Position numbers and translations under genes: made by a program. Below, one piece after another: positions 43,001-51,748 of a stretch of 64,000 nt of DNA. Location: assembly GCA_045639325.1 (NCBI GenBank), contig JAZUCU010000048.1:130939-194938 (forward strand), given 5' to 3'. Numbering within the stretch: the first letter of the stretch is position 1; every line of letters begins with the position of its first letter. The stretch comes from RGIG8244 sp045639325. Lineage in GTDB: Bacteria; Verrucomicrobiota; Lentisphaeria; Victivallales; UBA1829. Below the pieces are notes generated by a model. The model saw nothing but the letters and a program-made list of their open reading frames with translations, made no database searches and was not told where the DNA came from.

Positions 43001-43176
43001 TTTTTCCTTTCTCTTGTTTGTTATGATTAAAATTTTTGTACAGCAACAAGTTGTCTTCGGCTGAACTCTGTTCAAAAAAACAGATTCCAGCCAAACCTTT
43101 CTGGCAAATGCCAATCATTTACGGATCATCTTGTGGACTTCCGTATACTATTTTTTCACTATATAAAAACAAAAAA
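43001..43176. promoter_or_regulatory. Spacer with two inverted repeats, candidate operators
   Basis: This 176-base gap between the regulator gene and the secreted DUF4838 gene holds TGAAC-TCT-GTTCA (43062-43074) and TGGCA-AA-TGCCA (43102-43113), both perfect inverted repeats. Either could bind the GntR/LacI-type regulator encoded next door. No convincing promoter is visible, so the gene may be read from the regulator promoter. Confidence 0.3.
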
Positions 43177-44238
43177 TTACTTTTCAGGTAAAATAATTTT
43201 ACTTGATGTAATTTTTATTCCGCTTTCTAGGATCCCTGTCTTACAATAATTCAAAATCAGAGAATCTATAATCGCAATGTGTCTGGAAACATCATCCTGT
43301 GCTGTAACCACGGGAATCGCAAACTGGCACAAATTAAAGCCATTCAATGCATGAGAAACAATGATCAGATTTTCTCCGATCCGGTACTGTTTCTGTAACG
43401 CAGCTGAAATTGCTCCATGTGTCAAAATAGAATCTGTAACAACAAGACCGATTTTTTGATTTTCCGGCATTGCATCAAGCAAAGAACACGTTGCTTCATA
43501 ACCACTTCGAGGAGTAAGCTCAGCCTGCAAAAACATTCCAGAATCAAAATAATCAGGATGCGAATTGCTCATTTCCCCGTATATTTCTTTCTGTGTCACA
43601 ATTTCAGGCTTCTGCCATAAATGCATTTTGTCACGATTTGTCAGTACTGCAATTTTTTTACAACCATTGTCCAACAAATATTTATAAGCATTTGCAGTCC
43701 AAGCTGTGTCTGAGTGGATACAGGTATCCAAATCTTTATATGCATAAAGTCCAATAGCTGCAATAGGAATTCCATGCAAATATTTTGCAGCTCCTGCAGC
43801 GAATGCACGGCTGGAAATCAAAACAGCGTTGAATGAATTTTCACGTAAAAACTTTCGAACTCGATTGCAGTCACGAACTGTATCAATATCCTCAAATACT
43901 TTATATTCACTGCCATTGTTATGACAATAATCGATAAAGTACTTCATAAACACAGCTTTATGAGCAAAGAGCCCCATTTCAGCTTTTGAGTCGAATACTA
44001 CTGCGAAACGGTATTTGACCTGTTGTTTTACAAATATGCCTCTACCGTTAATTCGTTCGATCAAGCCTTCATTTTCCAGAATATCTAAAGCCCGGCTCAT
44101 GGTGACAACGGTCGCATTGAACTGTTTTGACAATACAGCAAGGGGCGCCAATTTGGAGCCGACAGGGTAATTTCCGGAAAGAATCTGCTCTTTCAGTTCC
44201 TGTGCAATTCTTAAATTCTTACCTTTGCTTGTTGTCAT
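43177..44238 (-). CDS. GntR/LacI-type transcriptional regulator
   Basis: A 353-residue regulator of the same design as that at 14381. Residues about 8-72 are a GntR winged helix (IAQELKEQILSGNYPVGSKL, SRALDILENEGLIERINGRG). From about residue 75 a LacI-type sugar-sensing domain follows (YRFAVVFDSKAEMGLFAH, LDNGCKKIAVLTNR, LVVTDSILTHGAISAAL). It precedes the secreted DUF4838 operon in the same direction and is divergent from the pseudopilin-DUF6067 operon at 44516, so it may control either or both. The gene and its downstream block are AT-richer than the surroundings. Confidence 0.87.
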   Translation of the reverse strand: MTTSKGKNLRIAQELKEQILSGNYPVGSKLAPLAVLSKQFNATVVTMSRALDILENEGLIERINGRGIFVKQQVKYRFAVVFDSKAEMGLFAHKAVFMKYFIDYCHNNGSEYKVFEDIDTVRDCNRVRKFLRENSFNAVLISSRAFAAGAAKYLHGIPIAAIGLYAYKDLDTCIHSDTAWTANAYKYLLDNGCKKIAVLTNRDKMHLWQKPEIVTQKEIYGEMSNSHPDYFDSGMFLQAELTPRSGYEATCSLLDAMPENQKIGLVVTDSILTHGAISAALQKQYRIGENLIIVSHALNGFNLCQFAIPVVTAQDDVSRHIAIIDSLILNYCKTGILESGIKITSSKIILPEK

Positions 44239-44304
44239 AGATTGCTTATTCCATTCTCGTTGACGTTTCTGCTTTTTAGGTGTAATATTTGATATTCTGT
44301 AAAT

Positions 44305-44333
44305 AATATAGCTTTATATGAAGCTGTTGTCAA
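44305..44333 (-). promoter_or_regulatory. Promoter of the GntR/LacI-type regulator
   Basis: On the minus strand, perfect TTGACA (44333-44328), 17-base spacer ending in AGC, TATATT (44310-44305). The spacer contains AGCTT-CATATA-AAGCT, an inverted repeat that could be an operator. Confidence 0.6.
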
Positions 44334-44444
44334 ATCAAAATTCAAAAAAAAATCGAAAAAATTTTTGTAGTCTGATTTCTGAGATTGTTCCCGTAGGGTA
44401 GAGGGTGGAATTTGTAAAAAAATCACTTTTTCTGTTGTTATGAC

Positions 44445-44472
44445 TTGAAAATGTGAAGCTTTATGCTAAATT
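44445..44472 (+). promoter_or_regulatory. Promoter of the pseudopilin-DUF6067 operon
   Basis: TTGAAA (44445-44450), 16-base spacer ending in TGC, TAAATT (44467-44472), 43 bases before the ATG. The spacer contains AGCTTTAT, which also occurs in the opposing promoter. Confidence 0.5.
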
Positions 44473-44515
44473 GTACTGGATGGAAACATAAATAATAAAA
44501 TACAGAGGTGTCAGA

Positions 44516-45274
44516 ATGAAGAAAAATTGTCGTTTTACTCTTATTGAGTTGTTGGTGGTTATTGCAATGATCGCGATCCTTGCGGGAATGCTTCTTCCGG
44601 CGTTGACTGAGGCGCGTAACAGCGTAAAAGCAGCAGACTGCATGAGCAAGCAGAAACAAATTTCCGCTGCCATGATGCAGTATTCAAATGATTATAACGA
44701 ATATGCCATGCCGTTATACACCGGGAATCAGGGCGGTGGAACATGGCACTCCGAGAGCATGATTGGAACTTATCTTGGTGCCTGGCTTTATGGAGTTGAT
44801 ACATCCAAACCGGCAAGAAGTCCGGGAATCTTTTTCTGCCAGAGCGACAAAACATCAAATGAAGTCCGGAAGGTCAACACCAATGAATATGCGATGATGT
44901 GGGAAAATTCTTCTCCCATCAGTATCGGGTTGAATAAAAACATTTCCAAACATGCATCCTGGAACAGTACTGATCTCTGGAAAAAAACCAACACGTTCAA
45001 ACATCCCTCCGCCAGTTATATGGGCGGTGACTCCATTGGGTGGGCAACTTGCCATAATACCAGCGTCGGCTCTGTTTTTGCTCCCTTTGTCGGGGATGGT
45101 ACCTGGCATTACTGGCGAATCAACTTCCGCCATACCGGCAAACGTGCCAACGGGATGTGGTGGGATGGTCATGTCTCTTCCATTCGTTATACCGATCTCG
45201 CGGATAAATCAAATCCGAACAGCGGGAACCCTGCCGATATTAAATATGTTACCTTCTGGAAGGGTGCCAACTGA
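44516..45274 (+). CDS. Type II pseudopilin-like protein, variant H-X10-DG motif
   Basis: A 252-residue protein. The prepilin-like helix starts at residue 7 (FTLIELLVVIAMIAILAG) after Arg. The C-terminal motif RHTGKRANGMWWDGHV has ten rather than nine residues between His and Asp-Gly. It is the first gene of an operon with the DUF6067 giant (31 bases downstream), a small secreted protein and an alpha-galactosidase. Of the five pseudopilins here it is the longest, with several Trp-rich stretches (DGTWHYWRINFRHTG) that could contact sugars; this is speculation. Confidence 0.83.
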   Translation: MKKNCRFTLIELLVVIAMIAILAGMLLPALTEARNSVKAADCMSKQKQISAAMMQYSNDYNEYAMPLYTGNQGGGTWHSESMIGTYLGAWLYGVDTSKPARSPGIFFCQSDKTSNEVRKVNTNEYAMMWENSSPISIGLNKNISKHASWNSTDLWKKTNTFKHPSASYMGGDSIGWATCHNTSVGSVFAPFVGDGTWHYWRINFRHTGKRANGMWWDGHVSSIRYTDLADKSNPNSGNPADIKYVTFWKGAN

Positions 45275-45305
45275 TTGCTGCTGAATAAGGAAGTGTTGAA
45301 AACGT

Positions 45306-48300
45306 ATGAAAAAACAATTGTTATTTGCGGGGCTCCTGCTTGGCTGTATCGCGGTATCGGCATTTGAGCAGAACTGGTCATTCAAAAATAAAACGTCTGG
45401 TTGGAACGTCATTGAGCGGAACGACCGGAAAAATCAGATGTCCAAAACCGATAAAGGCATTTTGCTTAACGGCATGATTGCTGCGGATAAAGTGAAAATT
45501 TCCCGTGGAAATCTTGAGGTCAGAGTTAAAGCCAGAGCCAAAGGCGGAAAAGGTTCTCTTAAGGTTTATGTGTTGGAAACTTATCTCTCCAACAAGACAC
45601 CCACGGCGGGTGCACAGATCATGGTTCCGGAACTCAGCGGCGAATTTCAGCAATTCACCGGCTTTGTTCAGATCGTCCCCTGGCATCCTGTCTCCCACGT
45701 GCAGCTGTTGCTTGATGGCGAAAATGTGGAAATTGAAGATGTTACGTTCCGGAGAAGTGGCGATGTGGTCAAACGTCAGTATCTGCCTTCTGTTGCCACG
45801 ATTCCCATGCTGAAAGAACCGCTGGATCTCAATGGTCCTTTCCGGTCGGGATTTTTCAAGCGTAACGGCATTTTCATTCAGAATGGATTCCGTGATTTCC
45901 TTTCCGGAAAAAATACGAACCGCCAGAGTGACTGCTATCTGCTTGCGGATAAAGATAATCTGTATGTGGCAACCGTCTACCCCTGTCCTCCGGGCGGTGT
46001 GATTACTAAAGTCAAAACCAATGATGGTCAGGTTTATCTTGATGATTCACTGGAAGTCATGATCACGCCGGAAGGTAACAGCAAGAAGCCAGCGCGTTTC
46101 TATCAGATCATTGCAAACTTTGCCGGTTATGTGTACGATAAAGAGCATGACCTTGCCATCGGGCAGCATTATCAGGGTTGGAACTGCCCCGGACTGGAAG
46201 TGAAAAGAATGCGTTACGGGGTGAATGACGGGCGGAATCATTATATCCTGATGATGAAGATACCGTTCAAATCCTTGAAAATTAATGATCCTTCGAAAAC
46301 ATTCGGCGTCAGCGTCTGCCGGAACTTCAAGAGTCCGGACGTCAATGGCATTTTGACCGGGACCCGTTATGATGATTATGAAAATATGCTGAAATGCCGT
46401 GTTGTTCCCAATGCGCCCAGTGTCGGTTGGACAGTGAATGATTTGACCGGGGACGGCTATTATAAAGTTGATCTTACGGTGACCCCGAAAGGTGCGCCGC
46501 TGAAAATGCAGATTCGTGACAGCAACGGCAAAGTCATCAAAGAAAAAAGTGTAACTGCCGGGAAGACGGTTCTTACGGTTGACGATACGGAGCGGAATCA
46601 ACAGAGTGCCATGTATGATGCCATTGTTCAGGATGCCGCCGGAAATACGCTGTTCCGTCATCAGCATGTATTGGAAACAGGAATTTATTCCAAAGTTGCC
46701 TCCATTCAGCCGCAGAAAAAGACAAAACTTCTGACTGTTGAACATTATCCCTGGCAGAAAAAGATCAACATCCGCTGGAACGCCATGAGCCGGGAAAATC
46801 AGAAAGATGCAGCCCGTGCCGAGATTACCATTACCGGTCCGGATGGCAAACGGCAGACTTTGAAACAGAATAAGATCGACTTCTATGAAAATCAGGGACA
46901 TGCGGTGTTTGCATTCGAGCCTGCTGTTCACGGAAAATATAAAGTCGAAGCAAAATATTTCAATCGTAACGGCGTTGTGATTGCGGTCGGCGATGATCAA
47001 TTTGAAACGAAAAACTTTGAATGGCTGGGCAACAAAATCGGCTGCGATGATATCATTGTTCCTCCTTATACGCCGATGGTGGTCAAAGGGCAGACGGTTT
47101 CTCATCTGCTCCGAGACTTTGTATTCGGCAAGAATGGTCTTCCGGCATCCGTCAAAGCGGCGGGTGGCGAAGTGCTGGCTTCTCCCATTGATTTTGAGAT
47201 TAAAGCCTTCGGTAAAGTATTGAAGGCAAAGAAGTCTGCGTTCCAATTCACCAAAAAGAGCCCGACGCGTGTGGAATTCACGGCTACTACCGATTATCCC
47301 GGCTTGAAAGTCAAGCTGGATGCCTGGATGGAATATGACGGATTCCTGTTTTATACCATGAATCTGATTCCGGAGTCCACTATCAAAATCGACTCCTTCG
47401 TGATGAAAATGCATTATAAAAATGCCATTTTGTTCCATTACGGAAATCAGGAAATCCGGACGAACCGCTCTTACTATCATATTCCGGAAGATCTGCCCGG
47501 AACTGGAAAAATCTGGGATACAAAGAATGTGAAAGTGGATAATCTCCGCACAAAATTCCTGCCTTACGTCTGGCTTGGCGAACACAAACGCGGGCTTTTC
47601 TGGTTTGCAGAAAGCGATAAAGGCTGGAGCACGAAAATGGAAAACAGCGGCTATGATCTGCATCGTGAAAAAGATGGTTCAATCAGCATGCGGATCAAAT
47701 TTATCAATGTCCCTGTGGAGCTGAAATCTGCCCGGGCGATTCAGTTCGGATTTCTTGCCACGCCGATCAAGCCGGATAAAACCGGACATCAGTTGAGTTA
47801 CCGTTGGGATCACACCATGGGGATGGGCGTTCTGACTTGCGGTTTTGAAATTCTTGATACCTGGATGACTCAGCAGCTCGCCTATAAGGATCCGAAGAAG
47901 TCTCATGTGATGTATCTTGCCGGCAACCTTTACAATGCCGGAGAATCTGAGTTCAAATATTTTGCGCAGGAAGCATTGATCAAGCCCCGGATGGATTATA
48001 CCCTTTCCATGGGATCGCAGAAATACAAAGTCAAAGGTCCCAAAAGTGATGCCTATCTGCTGAATTATGTGGATTGGAGTCCGGGGCTCCGGGATTTCTA
48101 CATCTGGCGTATGGAAAAAATTCTCCGTGACACCATGATGGATGGAATTTATCTGGACAACAACTATCCGACCTTCGACAAAGACATGCAGAAACAGGGC
48201 AAACTGGCGTATTTGCGTGAGGACGGAACGATTCAGCCGGGAAGCCACATCCTCGTTGTCCGTGACTTTTTCAAACGTCTTGCAGTGCTCGGACACAAAT

Positions 48301-48926
48301 ATAACAAACGGTATCCCCGTGTTGTGCTGCATACGACAGCGGTTCAATATCTGCCGCGCTATACGTTCTGCGATGTCGGTTACGGCGGCGAAATGAATAT
48401 CCCGAAAGATGGTGACCACTTCAATGTCTTTTATTCCGCCTGGCCGGAAATCATGCTCGGTGTGGATTGGGGGATCGGCAGAGGGATGTTGACCATGCTT
48501 CATGGCAAAGGCCTGCATGAAACACCGCGTCATACCCGCGCCATGTATGCCGCATATAAGATTTATGATATGGGCATGTGGAATACAGCCAGCCACGGAA
48601 AAACCAACAAGCTTTTCCAACAGATCGAGAAGGATTTTGGCAGCAATGCCCCCGATTGCAAGTTTGTCATGTGGCGTTATAATACACTTGTGAAGTTTGA
48701 TAAAAAGGATAATCTGATCCGTTGCAGTTACTTCCAGCGTCCTGGCAAATATCTGTTCTATCTTGCCAACCACGGCAAGTCTGACCGGAAAGTGAGTTTT
48801 TCCATTTTGGAAAAAGGAACGCTCCTTGATGCGGAAAACGGAAAAGTTATTGCCGCTGTCAATGGAAAATATACCCTTGACGTGAAAAAACACGACTTGC
48901 GGATTTTGATTCTGAAAACAAAATAA
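45306..48926 (+). CDS. Very large secreted DUF6067 protein with CBM9-like domain
   Basis: A 1206-residue exported protein, signal peptide MKKQLLFAGLLLGCIAVSA. Residues about 20-155 are a beta-sandwich like those of carbohydrate-binding modules (LEVRVKARAKGGKGSLKVYV). About 175-365 resembles a CBM9-like domain (LDDSLEVMITPEGN, GRNHYILMMKIPF). About 560-1130 matches DUF6067, a predicted TIM-barrel glycoside hydrolase with a preceding sandwich domain (FLPYVWLGEHKRGLFWFAES; DGIYLDNNYPTFD near 945, a likely active-site region; IMLGVDWGIGRGMLTML near 1055). The family is common in PVC genomes but, to my knowledge, without known activity. The operon's alpha-galactosidase hints at galactose-containing glycans. 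Confidence 0.78.
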   Translation: MKKQLLFAGLLLGCIAVSAFEQNWSFKNKTSGWNVIERNDRKNQMSKTDKGILLNGMIAADKVKISRGNLEVRVKARAKGGKGSLKVYVLETYLSNKTPTAGAQIMVPELSGEFQQFTGFVQIVPWHPVSHVQLLLDGENVEIEDVTFRRSGDVVKRQYLPSVATIPMLKEPLDLNGPFRSGFFKRNGIFIQNGFRDFLSGKNTNRQSDCYLLADKDNLYVATVYPCPPGGVITKVKTNDGQVYLDDSLEVMITPEGNSKKPARFYQIIANFAGYVYDKEHDLAIGQHYQGWNCPGLEVKRMRYGVNDGRNHYILMMKIPFKSLKINDPSKTFGVSVCRNFKSPDVNGILTGTRYDDYENMLKCRVVPNAPSVGWTVNDLTGDGYYKVDLTVTPKGAPLKMQIRDSNGKVIKEKSVTAGKTVLTVDDTERNQQSAMYDAIVQDAAGNTLFRHQHVLETGIYSKVASIQPQKKTKLLTVEHYPWQKKINIRWNAMSRENQKDAARAEITITGPDGKRQTLKQNKIDFYENQGHAVFAFEPAVHGKYKVEAKYFNRNGVVIAVGDDQFETKNFEWLGNKIGCDDIIVPPYTPMVVKGQTVSHLLRDFVFGKNGLPASVKAAGGEVLASPIDFEIKAFGKVLKAKKSAFQFTKKSPTRVEFTATTDYPGLKVKLDAWMEYDGFLFYTMNLIPESTIKIDSFVMKMHYKNAILFHYGNQEIRTNRSYYHIPEDLPGTGKIWDTKNVKVDNLRTKFLPYVWLGEHKRGLFWFAESDKGWSTKMENSGYDLHREKDGSISMRIKFINVPVELKSARAIQFGFLATPIKPDKTGHQLSYRWDHTMGMGVLTCGFEILDTWMTQQLAYKDPKKSHVMYLAGNLYNAGESEFKYFAQEALIKPRMDYTLSMGSQKYKVKGPKSDAYLLNYVDWSPGLRDFYIWRMEKILRDTMMDGIYLDNNYPTFDKDMQKQGKLAYLREDGTIQPGSHILVVRDFFKRLAVLGHKYNKRYPRVVLHTTAVQYLPRYTFCDVGYGGEMNIPKDGDHFNVFYSAWPEIMLGVDWGIGRGMLTMLHGKGLHETPRHTRAMYAAYKIYDMGMWNTASHGKTNKLFQQIEKDFGSNAPDCKFVMWRYNTLVKFDKKDNLIRCSYFQRPGKYLFYLANHGKSDRKVSFSILEKGTLLDAENGKVIAAVNGKYTLDVKKHDLRILILKTK

Positions 48927-48953
48927 AATACAATACAGAAAGGATTTTTTATC

Positions 48954-49475
48954 ATGAAAAAAGCACTTATTTTTGCAGCCATTCTCGGCGCCTGTTCTCT
49001 CTATGCTCAGAAACTGATTCCGGATCCCTGCAATCTGAAATTCTCTGCAAAATATAATGTCCCGTCGAACTGGTATATCCAGACCTCAAAAGCGGAACGT
49101 GCCAATGTGACATACAAAGAACTGGGCGGAAACAAGCGGATTATCACGATTGCACCGAAAAAGGATCAGATTCTCTTCTATTACGGTTCTGCAAAAAAAG
49201 CCATCAAGGGTGATGTGGTAAACTTTACACTCAAAGCCAAAGGGAAAGGTACAGTCTCCGTCGGTTATATTTCCTATGGCGCAAAAGATTCCAATAATTT
49301 CTCTTACACGGAACCGGTTACGCTGACGGATAAGGAACAGACTTTCACCAAGTCCATCGAAATCAAAGACAATGAAAAGACCGGCAAAAAGACGGAAGTC
49401 ATTCGTATCTGCATTGTTGTGCCCCGCGGTTCCGAAGTGGAAATTGCTTCTTATAACGCCGCGTTGGAAGAATAA
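48954..49475 (+). CDS. Small secreted beta-sandwich protein of unknown function
   Basis: A 173-residue exported protein with a signal peptide MKKALIFAAILGACSLYA and AGAAAGGA upstream. The mature part has alternating beta-strand segments (VTYKELGGNKRIITIAPKK, VVNFTLKAKGKGTVSVGYIS, VIRICIVVPRGSEVEIASY) in the order of a jelly-roll carbohydrate-binding module, but without clear family marks. It lies between the DUF6067 and alpha-galactosidase genes, with short gaps. A glycan-binding accessory role is likely from fold and context only. Confidence 0.65.
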   Translation: MKKALIFAAILGACSLYAQKLIPDPCNLKFSAKYNVPSNWYIQTSKAERANVTYKELGGNKRIITIAPKKDQILFYYGSAKKAIKGDVVNFTLKAKGKGTVSVGYISYGAKDSNNFSYTEPVTLTDKEQTFTKSIEIKDNEKTGKKTEVIRICIVVPRGSEVEIASYNAALEE

Positions 49476-49490
49476 GTCTCTGGAGGTAAC

Positions 49491-51746
49491 ATGTTGACTG
49501 AGCAGGATTTGATTGCATCTTTCGGTGTTGGTGATTTTTCCCTGACTCCGTACCTTGTATTGGAGAATGTGGGCAAACTCACAAAGTCATATACAAAGGA
49601 ATGGTTTGGAAATGCCGGAACCGCACACTGGCATACGGTTTACGAGGAAGGTTTTCAGGACGATCTGTATTTTACTTTCTCCGCCGGAGAGCTCAAGTGC
49701 CGCCGGTTGATCAAAAATATCAGCAATGAAAAACTTGCTTTGTCGGAAGCCGGAATCGCATTGCGTGGTATCCGGTTCGGGGAAGATCCGGCGCAGTATT
49801 ATTATTATCATGCGGAGAACTCACGCGTTTATGCCACGATGACGCTGCCGGTTGATTTCGACCGTCTTGCGCCCGGCGGTAAAGATCCCCGGCATCCGGA
49901 GCTCAACAGCTGGCTTTCTTATGTGGAAGTCCCGGTTTGCACAAAACGGATCGGCGCAACACCGTATCAGCCGTTCCCTGCGATTCTGCTCGGTCATTAC
50001 GGAACGAATCACGGACTTGTTCACGGTACCTTGGAACAACGTGTGTTCTATCATAGCTATGATATTGCGCATGAAAACGATGCTATTGATATGGATGTGA
50101 TTTCTGCGTTCAAGGGAATCGATGCATTGGAAGTTGTCCCCGGCAGAACTCTTGTGGACCGCTGGTATCTGGGGGCGACCGATCATGCCGATGATATCGA
50201 ACGGATTTTTGAAGGATACACAAAAGAATTGCGTCATGTCCTTCCGCCCATGTACGGGGCAGGGAATGCCAACCGCCATTATGGTGTCTGGGAATCCTGG
50301 AACGATGGCAACGAGCGGAATGTGAATGAAAGCATGCTGCTTGCGGAAGCGGAATTTGTCAGCAAACATTTCCCGACTGTGAAGTATTTTCAGCTGGATG
50401 ACGGTTACTGGCATCGGGATGACAAAGCCCACGGTCTTGGTGCGGCGTATGAAAAAGATGGCGGCATTGACCGTAAGAAATTCCCGGAAGGCTTGCGGGC
50501 CTACGCGGATAAAGTCCGTCATTACGGTTTGATTCCGGCAATCTGGACCGGATACAATTTTGCGTACAATTCCCAGATCACTCTGGAACACCCCGAATGG
50601 CGTGCGCCTTATGCGTGGCGTTATGAGGTGGATTATCCGACCTTGAAAACGGGCATGATTGCCGACCCCAGTCAGCCGGAAGTGCGTGATTATCTTTCTT
50701 ATGCAATCAATACGTTCTGCAGCGATTACAATTTCAACGGCATCAAGCTGGATTTCTGGAGTTATGCCTTTGAAACCAGTTATCCCATGCTGAAATACCG
50801 GGAACATTCCGGTTATGAATGGCGCAGATGGCTTCTGACGGAATACCGGAAAAATCTGCCGACTGACGGTTATTTCCAGCCGGGTTGCGATTTGGTTCAG
50901 GGGAATCCATTCCTGGGTGAATTTTTCACCAATTACCGTTATGGTCTGGATATCGGCGGCGGCCATTGGGACTATGTAAAAATCACATTCCTCTGGGGAA
51001 CCAGTTGCTTTGCAACTCATACCGGGGATATTTATGTGCCCAACAGCGACTCCATCGGGCTTTTCCCCGGCTTGAGCGAGACGGAAAAATATTTTGCGGT
51101 GAATTATACGTTGATTTCCCGTTCCATGGTGGAACTTTCCGGTAAGCTGCATTCCGATTGTTCGCCCCAATGGTTGAAAGTCCTGCAGAAAGCATTCTGC
51201 AACGTCAATAACGGTCAGGATGTTCATTTCGCGCAGTATGATTATCGTGCGAAAAATGCCCTGCCGCCTGCAATCTGGTATCTGGATACACCGCTCTTTT
51301 CCAGAACGTCCAACGTCAAAGGCATGCCGCTCCGCACAGTTGGTCTGTTTAATCTGGAAGAAGCGGAGAAAATTTTGACTTTTACCCCGGAAGATTTGAA
51401 ACTCCCTGCCGGGGAATATGTTTTGACCAATGTATGGACGGGTGAACAATATCCGTTCAACGGCACTGCATCTTTGCCGGTTCCGGCGCATGGCAGTTTA
51501 CTGCTGGCGGTCAGCGAGACAAGCGGTATCCAGGTATTCGATTCCAACATCCGTCTGGAAAAATTGCAGGAAACAGCAGACAGTATTTCTTTCTCAACAG
51601 ATTACAAAGCGGATGCAGAACTGTATTTGAACCGGATTCCGTCCGCCATTCTCTGCAATGGCAAAGCTCTGGAATTCAGCGTACAGGGTAAGGTGATCAC
51701 ATTCCATCAACCGGAAGCCGGAGTATTGGAATTTCAGTTTGCCTGA
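49491..51746 (+). CDS. Alpha-galactosidase-like glycoside hydrolase (clan GH-D, GH36-like)
   Basis: A 751-residue enzyme with a strong GGAGGT site before the ATG and no signal peptide. The N-terminal 260 residues are a beta-supersandwich as in GH36. The barrel begins near 265 (YGVWESWNDGNERNVNES); KYFQLDDGYWHRDD near 300 is the typical substrate-binding strand, GLIPAIWTGYNFAY near 346, and NGIKLDFWSYAFE near 418 contains the Asp nucleophile after Lys-Leu. The last 110 residues are a beta domain. It would remove alpha-galactosyl or similar residues from imported oligosaccharides. Convergent to the glycyl radical enzyme gene with only a 2-base gap and no terminator. Confidence 0.82.
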   Translation: MLTEQDLIASFGVGDFSLTPYLVLENVGKLTKSYTKEWFGNAGTAHWHTVYEEGFQDDLYFTFSAGELKCRRLIKNISNEKLALSEAGIALRGIRFGEDPAQYYYYHAENSRVYATMTLPVDFDRLAPGGKDPRHPELNSWLSYVEVPVCTKRIGATPYQPFPAILLGHYGTNHGLVHGTLEQRVFYHSYDIAHENDAIDMDVISAFKGIDALEVVPGRTLVDRWYLGATDHADDIERIFEGYTKELRHVLPPMYGAGNANRHYGVWESWNDGNERNVNESMLLAEAEFVSKHFPTVKYFQLDDGYWHRDDKAHGLGAAYEKDGGIDRKKFPEGLRAYADKVRHYGLIPAIWTGYNFAYNSQITLEHPEWRAPYAWRYEVDYPTLKTGMIADPSQPEVRDYLSYAINTFCSDYNFNGIKLDFWSYAFETSYPMLKYREHSGYEWRRWLLTEYRKNLPTDGYFQPGCDLVQGNPFLGEFFTNYRYGLDIGGGHWDYVKITFLWGTSCFATHTGDIYVPNSDSIGLFPGLSETEKYFAVNYTLISRSMVELSGKLHSDCSPQWLKVLQKAFCNVNNGQDVHFAQYDYRAKNALPPAIWYLDTPLFSRTSNVKGMPLRTVGLFNLEEAEKILTFTPEDLKLPAGEYVLTNVWTGEQYPFNGTASLPVPAHGSLLLAVSETSGIQVFDSNIRLEKLQETADSISFSTDYKADAELYLNRIPSAILCNGKALEFSVQGKVITFHQPEAGVLEFQFA

Positions 51747-51748
51747 AA

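Noticed and set aside
42999..43118. N-terminal extension of the secreted DUF4838 gene
   Set aside because: The ATG at 42998 gives a clean signal peptide and has a ribosome site; the extension would bury the signal peptide.
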